DNA of 64,000 nt from Intestinibacillus sp. Marseille-P6563 (GCF_900604335.1 NZ_UWOD01000002.1:1353501-1417500); one strand, 5' to 3'. Counted from the stretch's first letter, positions 1 to 10,006 are shown. Program-made: numbers and translations. Notes: a model not told the origin generated them from the sequence alone.

Positions 1-952
1 GGACCGCGATGACGTTGTCTTTGGCTGCTCGCAGGGCATCGACTTTATCGCAGCTTCCTTCTGCCGCACCGCGCAGGACATGAAGGACCTGAAGGCGATC
101 CTCAAGGAGCAGAACTGCGAAGACGTACAGATCATCGCAAAGATCGAGAATATGGAAGGCGTACGTAACATCGACGCCATCTTGGACGAAGTACAGGGCA
201 TCATGGTAGCCCGCGGCGACCTGGGCGTCGAAGTACCGTTTGAGGAGTTGCCGGAAATCCAGAAGTGCCTGATCAAGAAGTGCGTATCCCGCGGCAAGCG
301 CGTCGTAACCGCAACCCAGATGCTCGAAAGCATGGCCAAGAACCCGCGTCCGACCCGCGCCGAAGTATCCGACGTTGCGAACGCCGTATACGACGGCACC
401 AGCGCCATCATGCTGTCGGGCGAAACTTCGGTCGGTAAGTATCCGGTGCAGACCGTGCAGACCATGAGCCGCATCGCGGAGAACGCCGAAGCTAGCATTC
501 ACTATGATCGTCGTCGCATCACCCGTCCGGAGTTCATGGAAATGGAACTCATGGGCGATGTCAAGACCAATGCGATCGCACACGCCGTGTGCAACGCCGC
601 AACCGACCTGGAGGCCAAGTGCATCGTGGCCTTCACCGAATCGGGTTCGACCGCACGTGCGGTATCCTGCCGCCGTCCGGGCAAGCTGATCGTCGGCGCA
701 ACCCCGTCGGAAAAGACCTTCCACCGTCTGACCATGTCCTGGGGCGTTATCCCCTGCCTGGTTGGCCGTCCGTCCAGCGGTACAGCACTGTATATGCAGG
801 CAGTTCGCGGCGCGGTTGAGGCTATGAACGTCAAGGTGGGCGATGTCATCATCGTTACCGCCGGTATGCCGGTTGGTCGTGTCAGCTACACCAACACCAT
901 GCGCGTCATCCAGGTGACCGAGGATTTCATCAACCTCGCTTTTGAAGAATAA
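1..952 (+). CDS. pyk: pyruvate kinase, 5' end outside window
   Basis: This is the C-terminal 316 codons of pyruvate kinase, which converts PEP and ADP to pyruvate and ATP in cytosolic glycolysis. The reading frame is already open at base 2, so the gene starts upstream of the window. Family hallmarks are visible in order: the DFIAASF strand, MVARGDLGVE (metal and phosphate site), the ATQMLESM stretch with the catalytic threonine, the PTRAEVSDVANAVYDG segment, and LSGETSVGKYP. The regulatory C-domain follows and ends at NLAFEE. There is no extra PEP-utiliser domain, which some Firmicutes pyruvate kinases carry at the C terminus. An LCP gene follows on the same strand after 164 bases. Confidence 0.97.
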   Translation, partial: DRDDVVFGCSQGIDFIAASFCRTAQDMKDLKAILKEQNCEDVQIIAKIENMEGVRNIDAILDEVQGIMVARGDLGVEVPFEELPEIQKCLIKKCVSRGKRVVTATQMLESMAKNPRPTRAEVSDVANAVYDGTSAIMLSGETSVGKYPVQTVQTMSRIAENAEASIHYDRRRITRPEFMEMELMGDVKTNAIAHAVCNAATDLEAKCIVAFTESGSTARAVSCRRPGKLIVGATPSEKTFHRLTMSWGVIPCLVGRPSSGTALYMQAVRGAVEAMNVKVGDVIIVTAGMPVGRVSYTNTMRVIQVTEDFINLAFEE

Positions 953-1042
953 GCCATTTTGTCATCAAAAAGAGGCCAATTCTTTACAATTTGTTTAAAA
1001 TTTCCGAGCGCATTGTGATAAAATACGAATAACGGATTTTGT

Positions 1043-1077
1043 CGGTCGCGCCGCCTGTTTTTCGGGCGGCGCGACCG
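1043..1077 (+). other. strong GC hairpin in the pyk-LCP intergenic region
   Basis: A 13-bp perfect stem (1043-1055 with 1065-1077) closes a short T-rich loop. No T-tract follows, so it is not a classical intrinsic terminator. It could be a leader structure of the LCP gene or an mRNA 3'-end stabiliser for pyk. Confidence 0.5.
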
Positions 1078-1116
1078 TGTGCGTCTTACTCAAAAAGGGC
1101 TGGGTCTGGAGGAAGT

Positions 1117-2073
1117 ATGTCATTTCGTAGATTGATGCGTATTGTGCGCCGCTGCCTGCTGCTGGCTGTGCTGACGACGCTGGCGATTACCGTCGGGCTG
1201 TTCGTCTATCGTTTTCTGTTTTCCTATACGTACGATAATTCGCTGGAAGGGTTGTCGGATGAGGATTTGGCCGTCAGTGCCAAACCGGCATCGGGCATTA
1301 CCAACATCGCCTTGTTTGGTATCGATACCCGGCCGGATGAGCCGACCCGGTCGGACTGTATGATGGTCATGTCGGTCAACGCCGATACGGGCACCATCAA
1401 GCTGATTTCCCTCATGCGTGACAGCGAAGTCGAGATCGAAGGCCATGGCACCCAGAAATTATGCCATGCATACAGCTATGGCGGCCCGGAACTGGCCATT
1501 AAGACCATCAACCAGACGTTTGATTTGAATATCACCGACTATGCCGAAGTCAACTTCGTCCAGATGGCCAACCTCATCGGGGAAGTCGGCGGCGTGGATA
1601 TCGATGTATCCGAAGCCGAGCGGGTCGAGGCCAACAAATATATCAAGGAATACTATGAATCCTTTGATATGGAGCCTGAACTGATCGAAGAAGCCGGGTA
1701 CCAGCACCTCAACGGCATCCAGGCCATGACCTATGCACGCATCCGAAAGGGTGGCACGGGCGATGACTGGGGACGTGTGGAACGACAGTCCATTGTGCTG
1801 GAAGCCATGTTTGAAACCGTGCAGGACAAGTCGATTACCGAACTGGTGGCGATGATGCCGCGTCTGCTGCCTTATGTGACCACATCGCTGAAAAAGAGTG
1901 AGATGGTTTCGCTGGCCAAGGGCTTGTTTGCAAACGGCCAGCCGCAGATGGAGCATAGCCGTGTGCCCAAGGATGGCGAATGGGAATACGGCGGCAGCCA
2001 GGAACAGTATATCGTTTACGATTTGGACAAGGCTGCGCAGGACATCAACGACTATATTTACGGCGATTCGTAA
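1117..2073 (+). CDS. LytR-CpsA-Psr (LCP) family protein
   Basis: LCP enzymes transfer undecaprenyl-linked glycopolymers to peptidoglycan on the outer face of the membrane. The 318-residue protein starts with a short basic segment and one membrane helix (about residues 10-32). The LCP core follows, with NIALFGIDTRPDEPTRSD, SLMRDSEVEI and the late YARIRKGGTGDDWGRVERQ, which carry the conserved Asp and Arg residues that bind pyrophosphate lipid. The ATG at 1117 was chosen because GGAGGA lies just upstream; a TTG extension to 1039 lacks such a site. It is a single gene ended by a strong terminator. The polymer it handles cannot be told. Confidence 0.9.
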   Translation: MSFRRLMRIVRRCLLLAVLTTLAITVGLFVYRFLFSYTYDNSLEGLSDEDLAVSAKPASGITNIALFGIDTRPDEPTRSDCMMVMSVNADTGTIKLISLMRDSEVEIEGHGTQKLCHAYSYGGPELAIKTINQTFDLNITDYAEVNFVQMANLIGEVGGVDIDVSEAERVEANKYIKEYYESFDMEPELIEEAGYQHLNGIQAMTYARIRKGGTGDDWGRVERQSIVLEAMFETVQDKSITELVAMMPRLLPYVTTSLKKSEMVSLAKGLFANGQPQMEHSRVPKDGEWEYGGSQEQYIVYDLDKAAQDINDYIYGDS

Positions 2074-2080
2074 ACAACGC

Positions 2081-2111
2081 AAAAGAGCGGACAAGCGTCC
2101 GCTCTTTTTTT
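2081..2111 (+). terminator. intrinsic terminator after LCP gene
   Basis: A 12-bp stem (2081-2092 with 2097-2108), tetraloop AAGC and a run of seven T sit just after the LCP stop codon. Confidence 0.93.
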
Positions 2112-2118
2112 GATGTAA

Positions 2119-2160
2119 AAAACGGCCCTCCGAGCCGTATGCCGGAGGACCGCGTTTTTT

Positions 2161-2163
<3 letters not shown>
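2119..2163 (-). terminator. intrinsic terminator of the groEL-like gene
   Basis: An imperfect GC stem (CCTCCG/CGGAGG core plus CGG/CCG) is followed on the minus strand by a T-run. It lies immediately past the stop codon of the chaperonin gene. Confidence 0.75.
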
Positions 2164-3879
<1,716 letters not shown>

Positions 3880-3898
3880 TTAGATTAACTTGTGAAAT

Positions 3899-5521
3899 TT
3901 AAACCTTTTCTTGAACCAGTTCTTCTTTTTTCTTGTTTTCCTTCGCCAGTTCTTCCTGCTTTTCTTCCGCTTCTTGGATGGCCAAAATTTCAGCATGCAG
4001 ACCACTGCGCTCGTCATGTTTGAGCCATTTGAGCAGGCCAATCATAGTGCCTGCCAAAATAATGAGGAATGGTGCCGAAATAATGATCGCGATGTTTTTG
4101 ATTGCCGTAAATTCCGCGCCAACCAGGATGATCGACATCGGGATAACTGCAAGCAAAATACAGAAGAACAGACGAAGTGCCATTTTTGGCGTGCCTCGTT
4201 TGGTAACCGTTTCGGCCAATGCCAGCGAAGCCGAGTCCATGGACGGAGCCACAAAACCGACGATCAGGACCAGAATCAGGAACGGAAGCAGCGTTTTACC
4301 AAGCGGCAGAACCGACATAATGCCGTAAATCGCTGCGTCACCAACGCCGCTGTTGACCAGACCAACTACGTCGACCTCACCGGACAGATGGGTGAAGATC
4401 GAGAAGCTGCCGTTGATACCGAAGATGCCGATACCGCCGGCGGTCATGATGAACATGGTGTAAACTGCAACTTCGCGGATAGTTCTACCCTTGGAAACCT
4501 TTGCAATGAAGATACCCATCATCGCAACGTAGTTGAGGTAGAATGCAACGAAGTAGATGGTCCATGCTTCCGGGAAGCCCGTATTGTTGATGGGGTCGGT
4601 AAACAAGGACATACGCGGCAGTTTTTCGATCATATGTCCCATGGAGTTGACGATGTTCTTCAGGATGAAGGTCGTCGGGCCCATGAACAGGACATACAGA
4701 AGGAAGAATACACAGACAACCGAAGTGATGTTACTGATAACCTGCATGCCCTTTGCAGTGCCCAGGTATGCAGTGATCGAATATACAACGGCAATGAATG
4801 CGATAATGCCGATTTGGACGGGCGGTGTCGCTTCGATGCCAAACAACTGCTTCAAACCACCAGTTGCGAGCGGAACCGCCAGACCCAGAGAAGAACTCAG
4901 CGCGCCAAGGATGCCGAAAATAACCAGGAAGTCAATGACCTTACCGATCGCTGTCTTGCCTTTGACCTTCTCACCCAGCATTGCGCAGCAAACGGCGCTG
5001 GTCTGGAAGGAAGGAATCTTTCGAACATATACGCCATAGGCAATTGCCACGCCCATAACCGTGTACATGGCCTGGTTGACAATGCCCCAGTGGAAAAACT
5101 GATAGCCAAGGGAGGACTCCAATGCTTCTACACTAAACGGCTCCATGCCGAGACCGGGCGCCTGATAGTAGCTGGCCCATTCGGTGAAAGACCAATACAG
5201 TGCAGCCGATGCCAGCGATGCCAGCAGCATCATAGCAAAGTAGCTGAAATTGGAATACTCCGGTTTACAATTCCCCAAACGTATTTTACCATATTTTCCG
5301 AAACAAAAATAGAGGCCAACAAGAAAAGATATGAAGGCTACTACTTCGAAGATCGGTCCAAGCCCGGAAATCATTACATTAAAGAAGGAGGTAATTGCAT
5401 TTAATGTAGATTCGGGGTTGAGGATCATGAAGATGATAAATACGATCAGGATCGCAACACTAACGATAATTAGGCCAACTTCTACGTCCGAATTTTTGGT
5501 TTTTTTCGAGTTATTATCCAT
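3899..5521 (-). CDS. BCCT-family transporter, CaiT-like with altered substrate site
   Basis: This is a 540-residue integral membrane carrier of the betaine/carnitine/choline family, with about 12 helices and a charged C-terminal tail. Alignment from memory to E. coli CaiT is convincing around FHWG (142-146), SSLGLAVPL and PRMSLFTDPI...GFPEAWT (302-321). CaiT's Trp box is changed: W142 is kept (W145), W147 is Gln150, W323 is Phe327, W324 is Tyr328 and Y327 is kept (Tyr331). The arginine that makes CaiT sodium-independent (R262) aligns with Thr266, so sodium coupling is possible. It is the last gene of the CoA-transferase/acyl-CoA dehydrogenase operon and presumably imports its substrate. Family assignment is firm, but a trimethylammonium substrate is doubtful. 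Confidence 0.9.
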   Translation of the reverse strand: MDNNSKKTKNSDVEVGLIIVSVAILIVFIIFMILNPESTLNAITSFFNVMISGLGPIFEVVAFISFLVGLYFCFGKYGKIRLGNCKPEYSNFSYFAMMLLASLASAALYWSFTEWASYYQAPGLGMEPFSVEALESSLGYQFFHWGIVNQAMYTVMGVAIAYGVYVRKIPSFQTSAVCCAMLGEKVKGKTAIGKVIDFLVIFGILGALSSSLGLAVPLATGGLKQLFGIEATPPVQIGIIAFIAVVYSITAYLGTAKGMQVISNITSVVCVFFLLYVLFMGPTTFILKNIVNSMGHMIEKLPRMSLFTDPINNTGFPEAWTIYFVAFYLNYVAMMGIFIAKVSKGRTIREVAVYTMFIMTAGGIGIFGINGSFSIFTHLSGEVDVVGLVNSGVGDAAIYGIMSVLPLGKTLLPFLILVLIVGFVAPSMDSASLALAETVTKRGTPKMALRLFFCILLAVIPMSIILVGAEFTAIKNIAIIISAPFLIILAGTMIGLLKWLKHDERSGLHAEILAIQEAEEKQEELAKENKKKEELVQEKV

Positions 5522-5556
5522 CTTATGGTTCGCCTCCCCATACTGTCAAGTTACAG

Positions 5557-5970
5557 TTATGAACTTAGAAGAGATCGCATCAAGTCGGTAATTGGGCGGC
5601 TGCACCGGTTTTCCACGTCATATCCGACATATACCGATTCGCACAGGAGAATTAGGTCGTCTTCCCCTTCTCGGTAAATCTCAAACTGAATGGTAAAGCT
5701 CCGGTTGCCAACTTTGATCTTGCTGATACCAACTTCCAGCGTATCTCCCTCATAAGCGCTGGAAACATATTCATAGGTCGCCTTTCTATGGCACACCTCT
5801 GAATCATACTTTTCAGCCAGTTCGCGATAGGAATACCCTTTCGAGCGGAGAAATTCTTCAAATGCCAGGTCGGTATAGACTACATAATTGCCATTGTAGA
5901 CAATACCCTGCCGGTCTACTTCTCCGAAGCGGACGCGGACCGGACAGAAGAAAAAGCAATCACTCCTCAT
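5557..5970 (-). CDS. acyl-CoA thioesterase, 4HBT hotdog fold
   Basis: This 137-residue single-hotdog thioesterase resembles the YbgC/4-hydroxybenzoyl-CoA type. The signature VRFGEVDRQGIVYNGNYV near the N terminus contains the Asp that polarises the thioester water in this family, and a helix follows (FEEFLRSKGY). Its ATG overlaps the stop codon of the ferredoxin gene in an ATGA, so the two are translationally coupled. In the operon it would release free acid and CoA from a pathway acyl-CoA or remove dead-end thioesters. The substrate is not readable from sequence. Confidence 0.85.
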   Translation of the reverse strand: MRSDCFFFCPVRVRFGEVDRQGIVYNGNYVVYTDLAFEEFLRSKGYSYRELAEKYDSEVCHRKATYEYVSSAYEGDTLEVGISKIKVGNRSFTIQFEIYREGEDDLILLCESVYVGYDVENRCSRPITDLMRSLLSS

Positions 5971-6281
5971 TTCTTCAAATCTCCTCGCTTCAGTCGGTTT
6001 TCCTTGATCCTCTTCAAGCGTCTTAATGCGGCATCCGAATTATTCGAACGTTTACGTACCCGGTGTGACAGTGCGCCGAAGCTGCAAACGTCCACACAAT
6101 AACCACAGTTAATGCACGTTTTAAATGCATTGCTGATCGATTCCGGATAGCCGTCCGTCCCCATTCGAATGACGCGCATGGGACAAATTTCGGCACATGC
6201 GCTGCATTTTACGCATTTTGCCTTATCAGGAGTAACTAGTGAAATACGTTCCACAACAATATCCCTTTCAAAAAAATCCAT
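5967..6281 (-). CDS. 2[4Fe-4S] ferredoxin-type protein
   Basis: This 104-residue protein carries two CxxCxxCxxxC clusters (CVKCSACAEIC and CINCGYCVDVC) and a strongly basic C-terminal tail. It is probably the electron carrier for the acyl-CoA dehydrogenase in this operon, because no ETF genes are present (inference). The ATG at 6281 lies inside a 10-bp hairpin. An alternative GTG at 6254 is preceded by AAAGGG at good spacing and would give a product starting MERISLV; both starts keep all eight cysteines. The 3' end overlaps the thioesterase start by four bases. Confidence 0.87.
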   Translation of the reverse strand: MDFFERDIVVERISLVTPDKAKCVKCSACAEICPMRVIRMGTDGYPESISNAFKTCINCGYCVDVCSFGALSHRVRKRSNNSDAALRRLKRIKENRLKRGDLKK

Positions 6282-6327
6282 CTAATGCTCATATGCTCCG
6301 TTGATTCAGGCAATGAACATTAGATGG
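6272..6327 (-). terminator. attenuator-like hairpin before the ferredoxin gene
   Basis: CCATCTAATG (6278-6287) and CATTAGATGG (6318-6327) form a perfect 10-bp inverted repeat with a 30-base loop. On the minus strand the stem is followed by six T. It sits between the CoA-transferase and ferredoxin genes and includes the upstream ATG of the latter. It could lower expression of the distal genes or hide that start. Confidence 0.55.
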
Positions 6328-6354
6328 ATCCATAAGTTGTACCCATGACAATGA

Positions 6355-7557
6355 TCAACCTGCTTGATGTACGGCTCCATCCGCGAGCAGACTTTCGATC
6401 CGTTCTGCGCTGTATCCCAGCTCTGTCAGAATTTCACGGCTGTTCGCACCCGGGAAGCCAGGTGCCGAAGCATCCGGGTTAACCGGTGTTTTACTGAAAA
6501 GGATGGGCGTATTGGTAACCGTGTACTCACCTACGCCAAGCTGATTGACCTGCGTTATAACATTTAATGTTTTCGTTTGTGGGTTGTTGTCAAATTCTTG
6601 CAACGACTGCACCGCTGCCGCCGGAACGCCAGCTTCGAGCAGTTTCTTTTCAATGTCATAGCGACCCATGACACTGGTTGCCTTTTCAAGCTCCACGATC
6701 AGCGCATCCCTGTTCTGCACCCGCAACTCATTGTTGCAGAAGCGCTGGTCTGCCACAAGGGCATCCAGACCCAAAGTCCGGCAGAGTGCTGCCCACTCTT
6801 CCTCCTTGGTCACGGTGAGCACCACATTGCCATCGCTTGCCGCAAATTCACCATAGGGTGCATACCACGCATGATGGTTGCCCGTTCTTGGGGTAAATTC
6901 GCCGGTCAGCGAGTGTTCCAGGACAGGCGCTTCACACATATAGAATGCGCAGTCCAGCATTGCAATGTCAACGCGAAGACCTACGCCGGTCTTCTGCTTG
7001 TGCAGCAGCGCCATCGAAAGGCCACGGAACAGCTGCAATCCAGCCCAGGTATCGCACAGCGAGAAACCAGGCTTAATCGGTGCTTCATCCGCATTGCCAC
7101 TCTGTCCAACCAGACCGCTGCGAGCCGCTGCGATGATGTCCATGCACGGCAGGTGCGACAGGGGACCGTAAGTGCCAAAACCGGAGATCGATCCGTAAAT
7201 TAGGCCGGGGTTTACTTCGAGCATCTTATCATAGCCGATTCCCAGTTTTTCCAGGGTACCAGCCTTAAAGTTCTCAATTACGACATCTACTTGCGCGACC
7301 AGATCCAGGACAACCTTCTTGCCCTCTTCCGACCGCATGTCGATTGCAATTCCCTTCTTACCTCGATTGTACTGGCAGAAATACAAACTGATGTCATTGG
7401 CATATGGCCCGTATTCGCGGGAAATATCGCCGAGCCCAGGCCGCTCGATTTTGATTACCTCTGCTCCCATGTCTGCCAGCATCATGCCACAGAACGGTGC
7501 AGATAAAACTTGAGAAAAATCAAGAACTTTAATCCCTTCGAGAGGTCCCTTCTTCAT
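6355..7557 (-). CDS. class III CoA-transferase (CaiB/BaiF), catalytic Asp present
   Basis: These enzymes move CoA between carboxylic acids through an aspartyl-CoA thioester. The 400-residue protein has the family N terminus (PLEGIKVLDFSQVLSAPFCG), a nucleotide-binding region (LADMGAEVIKIERP) and the nucleophile at Asp169 (GFSLCDTWAG), the same number as in E. coli CaiB and formyl-CoA transferase. It is the second of two tandem CaiB-like genes, 47 bases after the first. It probably activates the substrate brought in by the BCCT carrier. Substrate identity is unknown. Confidence 0.93.
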   Translation of the reverse strand: MKKGPLEGIKVLDFSQVLSAPFCGMMLADMGAEVIKIERPGLGDISREYGPYANDISLYFCQYNRGKKGIAIDMRSEEGKKVVLDLVAQVDVVIENFKAGTLEKLGIGYDKMLEVNPGLIYGSISGFGTYGPLSHLPCMDIIAAARSGLVGQSGNADEAPIKPGFSLCDTWAGLQLFRGLSMALLHKQKTGVGLRVDIAMLDCAFYMCEAPVLEHSLTGEFTPRTGNHHAWYAPYGEFAASDGNVVLTVTKEEEWAALCRTLGLDALVADQRFCNNELRVQNRDALIVELEKATSVMGRYDIEKKLLEAGVPAAAVQSLQEFDNNPQTKTLNVITQVNQLGVGEYTVTNTPILFSKTPVNPDASAPGFPGANSREILTELGYSAERIESLLADGAVHQAG

Positions 7558-7604
7558 TTTTCACTCTCCTTAATTACGTTCTCAGGTTTATCCACCCCAG
7601 TTGT

Positions 7605-8786
7605 TTAGATAACGCCTTCTTTTTGCAGACCTTCGAGCTTAGCGGAATCAATCCCCAAAGCGGCATAAAGCTGTGCGTTCTGTTCCCCAACTTCGGGCGC
7701 TGTACGCAAAGGCTCTTCTTCCTGATTGCAGAACTTCACCGGCTTGCCCGGCATTTCCAGATCGCCAAGAGTCGAATCCTTCACTGTCACGATCATGTTT
7801 CTTACCTGGAGCTGCGGCTGCTGCAGCGCTTCCTTGGTCGTGCTGCACATCGTGCCCGGGATAAGAGCCTGATCGCAGATGTCGGCAATTTCCTGCATGG
7901 TGTAGTTGGAGAACAGATCTTCCAACTTGACGCGCAGGTCGCCGAAATAATGATAACCTCGAACCAGGTTCGAGCAGTATTTTTCATCCTCTGTCCATTC
8001 AGCAGGACAATTGAATGCATTGCAGAACTTCATCCACTGGGCATCCGAAGAAATACCCATGGCTACGTAACCGTCTTTGCACTTGAGGATATCATACGGG
8101 TTGATCAGCGGGTGAGCATTGCCCGTACGCATCGGATCTTCCTTTGTAGCGCCGTAAGTAATGACCTTATCTTCCGAAATGGCGATCGCCGAACCGCAAA
8201 GCGTGGTTTCGACCATCTGGCCTTCTCCGGTAGTTCTGGCGTTATAGATCGCCAGGCATACAGCGGAGGACAGGAAGCTAGCCGCATAGCGTTCCGAAAT
8301 CGAGAAGCCAATGCGGGTGGGCGGGTTTTCCGGGAAACCGGTAAAGTGCATAACGCCGCTCTTTGCCTGCGCAATCAGGTCATACTGGGGAGTATTTGCC
8401 CCTTCGCCGGTCGAGCCATACGCAGAAATGCGTCCATATACAAGAGATGGTTTGATAGCCGACAGTTCCTGATAGCCTAAGCCAAGTTCTTCCATCGTGT
8501 TGGGAGGGAAATTTTCCAAAACTACATCGGCCGTAGCCACCAGCTTTTTAAAGATTTCTTTCCCTTCAGGATGCCGCAGATTAAGCGTGATACTCTTTTT
8601 GCCACGATCACGGAAGGCATGATGAGCACTGGTGCCATTTTTCAATGGCACCAGTGTCCGCAGTGGGTCGCCTCCGTCGGGCGACTCCACTTTAATAACT
8701 TCCGCTCCGTAATCAGCCAGTTCCATCCCGCAGTAACCGGAAAGTGTCATTAAATCGAGAACTCGAATTCCTTCTAACGGGAACAT
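7605..8786 (-). CDS. class III CoA-transferase homologue with Glu at the nucleophile position
   Basis: This 393-residue CaiB/BaiF family protein starts PLEGIRVLDLMTLSGYCG and carries the usual LADYGAEVIKVESP and late TTGEGQ motifs. At the position of the catalytic aspartate it reads GFSISERYAAS, so Glu165 replaces Asp. The codon is GAA and the flanking frame is clean, so this is not a frame error. It may be catalytically weak, use Glu, or act as a partner of the Asp169 paralogue in a heterodimer (inference; family members form interlocked dimers). It is 41 bases downstream of the acyl-CoA dehydrogenase gene in the same operon. Confidence 0.9.
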   Translation of the reverse strand: MFPLEGIRVLDLMTLSGYCGMELADYGAEVIKVESPDGGDPLRTLVPLKNGTSAHHAFRDRGKKSITLNLRHPEGKEIFKKLVATADVVLENFPPNTMEELGLGYQELSAIKPSLVYGRISAYGSTGEGANTPQYDLIAQAKSGVMHFTGFPENPPTRIGFSISERYAASFLSSAVCLAIYNARTTGEGQMVETTLCGSAIAISEDKVITYGATKEDPMRTGNAHPLINPYDILKCKDGYVAMGISSDAQWMKFCNAFNCPAEWTEDEKYCSNLVRGYHYFGDLRVKLEDLFSNYTMQEIADICDQALIPGTMCSTTKEALQQPQLQVRNMIVTVKDSTLGDLEMPGKPVKFCNQEEEPLRTAPEVGEQNAQLYAALGIDSAKLEGLQKEGVI

Positions 8787-8827
8787 ATAAACCTCCTATT
8801 ACTGTGAGAAACAAGCCTCACGGGTTC

Positions 8828-10006
8828 TTATTCTTCGTAAGCCCAGCCGGTGTACAGCTCGATACCGCGCTTCTTGATCTGGCCGCCGATAACGTTGCGC
8901 TGAATCTCGGAAGTACCTTCCCAGATACGGTCAACACGCTGGTCTCTCCAGAGACGTTCTACCGGGTTCTCTCTCATGTAGCCGCGGCCGCCCAGGATCT
9001 GAACGCCCTTATCGGTAACACGGTTAACCATTTCAGAGCACCACAGCTTGATAGCAGAAGCTCTAGCATGCTTCAGCTTGCGGTCCATATCGCCGGAGAT
9101 CTCCCAGCATACACGGTACAGCAGGCTCTTAGCAGCCATGATGTCCATGGTCATGTCAACCAGCATATGCTCGATAACCTGGTAGTCACGAATGATGCGG
9201 CCGCCCTGTACGCGCTCTGCAGCCCATTCGTTAGCAACCTTCAGGACACGCTCTGCGCCGCCTACGCAGCGAGCAGCGATACCCAGACGAGCTTCTACGA
9301 ACCAGTCCTTGGTCATGTTGAAGCCTTCGCCGATGCCCTTCAGGATCTTGGATTCGTCAACAACTACGTTGTCGAAGGTGAATTCCGGATGCTTAAATGC
9401 AAAGTGGTGGGTGAATTCCGGAGTACGCTTGATGCTTACGCCCGGGGTGTCCTTCTCTACGAAGAATACAGTTGCCTTGTCCGGATCGCCATCGAGATGG
9501 GTATGTACCAGCAGATAGTCAGCGATGTTACCTACGGTTACGTACCACTTTTCACCGTTGATCTTATAACCGCCGTCACACTTAACAGCCGTGGTCTGGC
9601 ACTGAGTCGGGTCAGAACCTGCGTCAGCTTCGGTGATAGCGTAAGCGTCGCGGCGCTTGCACTGACAGGTCGGAATCAGATACTCTTCGATCTGTTCCTT
9701 GGTACCGAACTTCATCGGGAAAGAAGGCTGCGGAACTGCGTCCCAGATAGCGCCGGTAGACATACCGAGCTGCTCGCTGATCAGAGCCTGCTCAAACAGG
9801 GTGTAACCAGTGCCGCCGTGTTCCTTCGAATGGTTGGTCGCATTGAAGCCCCACTTCATTACCTGATCGTTAATGTACTTATGGGTTTCAGGAGAAATGC
9901 CGTTATTCTCCTCACACTCCATCTCATACGGGAAGAGTACCTGTTCGGTAAATTCTCTTGCTTTCTCTTGCAGCGCGCGATGCTCTTTGCTCAACGTAAA
10001 ATCCAT
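8828..10006 (-). CDS. acyl-CoA dehydrogenase family flavoprotein
   Basis: This is the first gene of the operon: 392 residues with the three-domain FAD acyl-CoA dehydrogenase layout. Motifs are ITEADAGSD (124-132, FAD contact), the C-terminal LGGRGYMRENPVERLWRD region, and IWEGTSEIQ with the usual catalytic base at Glu363. E. coli CaiA differs here (SGGSDE, from memory), so this protein is closer to butyryl/glutaryl-type dehydrogenases. The family oxidises or reduces the alpha-beta bond of acyl-CoAs; one member in gut bacteria cleaves gamma-butyrobetainyl-CoA to trimethylamine. Context suggests action on the CoA ester made by the neighbouring transferases. It has a good promoter and palindrome upstream. 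Confidence 0.93.
   Translation of the reverse strand: MDFTLSKEHRALQEKAREFTEQVLFPYEMECEENNGISPETHKYINDQVMKWGFNATNHSKEHGGTGYTLFEQALISEQLGMSTGAIWDAVPQPSFPMKFGTKEQIEEYLIPTCQCKRRDAYAITEADAGSDPTQCQTTAVKCDGGYKINGEKWYVTVGNIADYLLVHTHLDGDPDKATVFFVEKDTPGVSIKRTPEFTHHFAFKHPEFTFDNVVVDESKILKGIGEGFNMTKDWFVEARLGIAARCVGGAERVLKVANEWAAERVQGGRIIRDYQVIEHMLVDMTMDIMAAKSLLYRVCWEISGDMDRKLKHARASAIKLWCSEMVNRVTDKGVQILGGRGYMRENPVERLWRDQRVDRIWEGTSEIQRNVIGGQIKKRGIELYTGWAYEE

Noticed and set aside
1043..1077. Intrinsic terminator after pyruvate kinase
   Set aside because: Strong stem but no T-tract, so listed only as a hairpin.
3911..5404. Long open frame antisense to the BCCT transporter gene
   Set aside because: Gln/Arg/Asp-rich product with no family pattern. 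It is the codon shadow of the hydrophobic transporter on the other strand.
3899..10006. Calling the operon a proven trimethylamine-forming gbu/bbu locus
   Set aside because: Gene content is similar, but the transporter lacks two Trp-box residues and no direct identity to the characterised enzymes could be tested.
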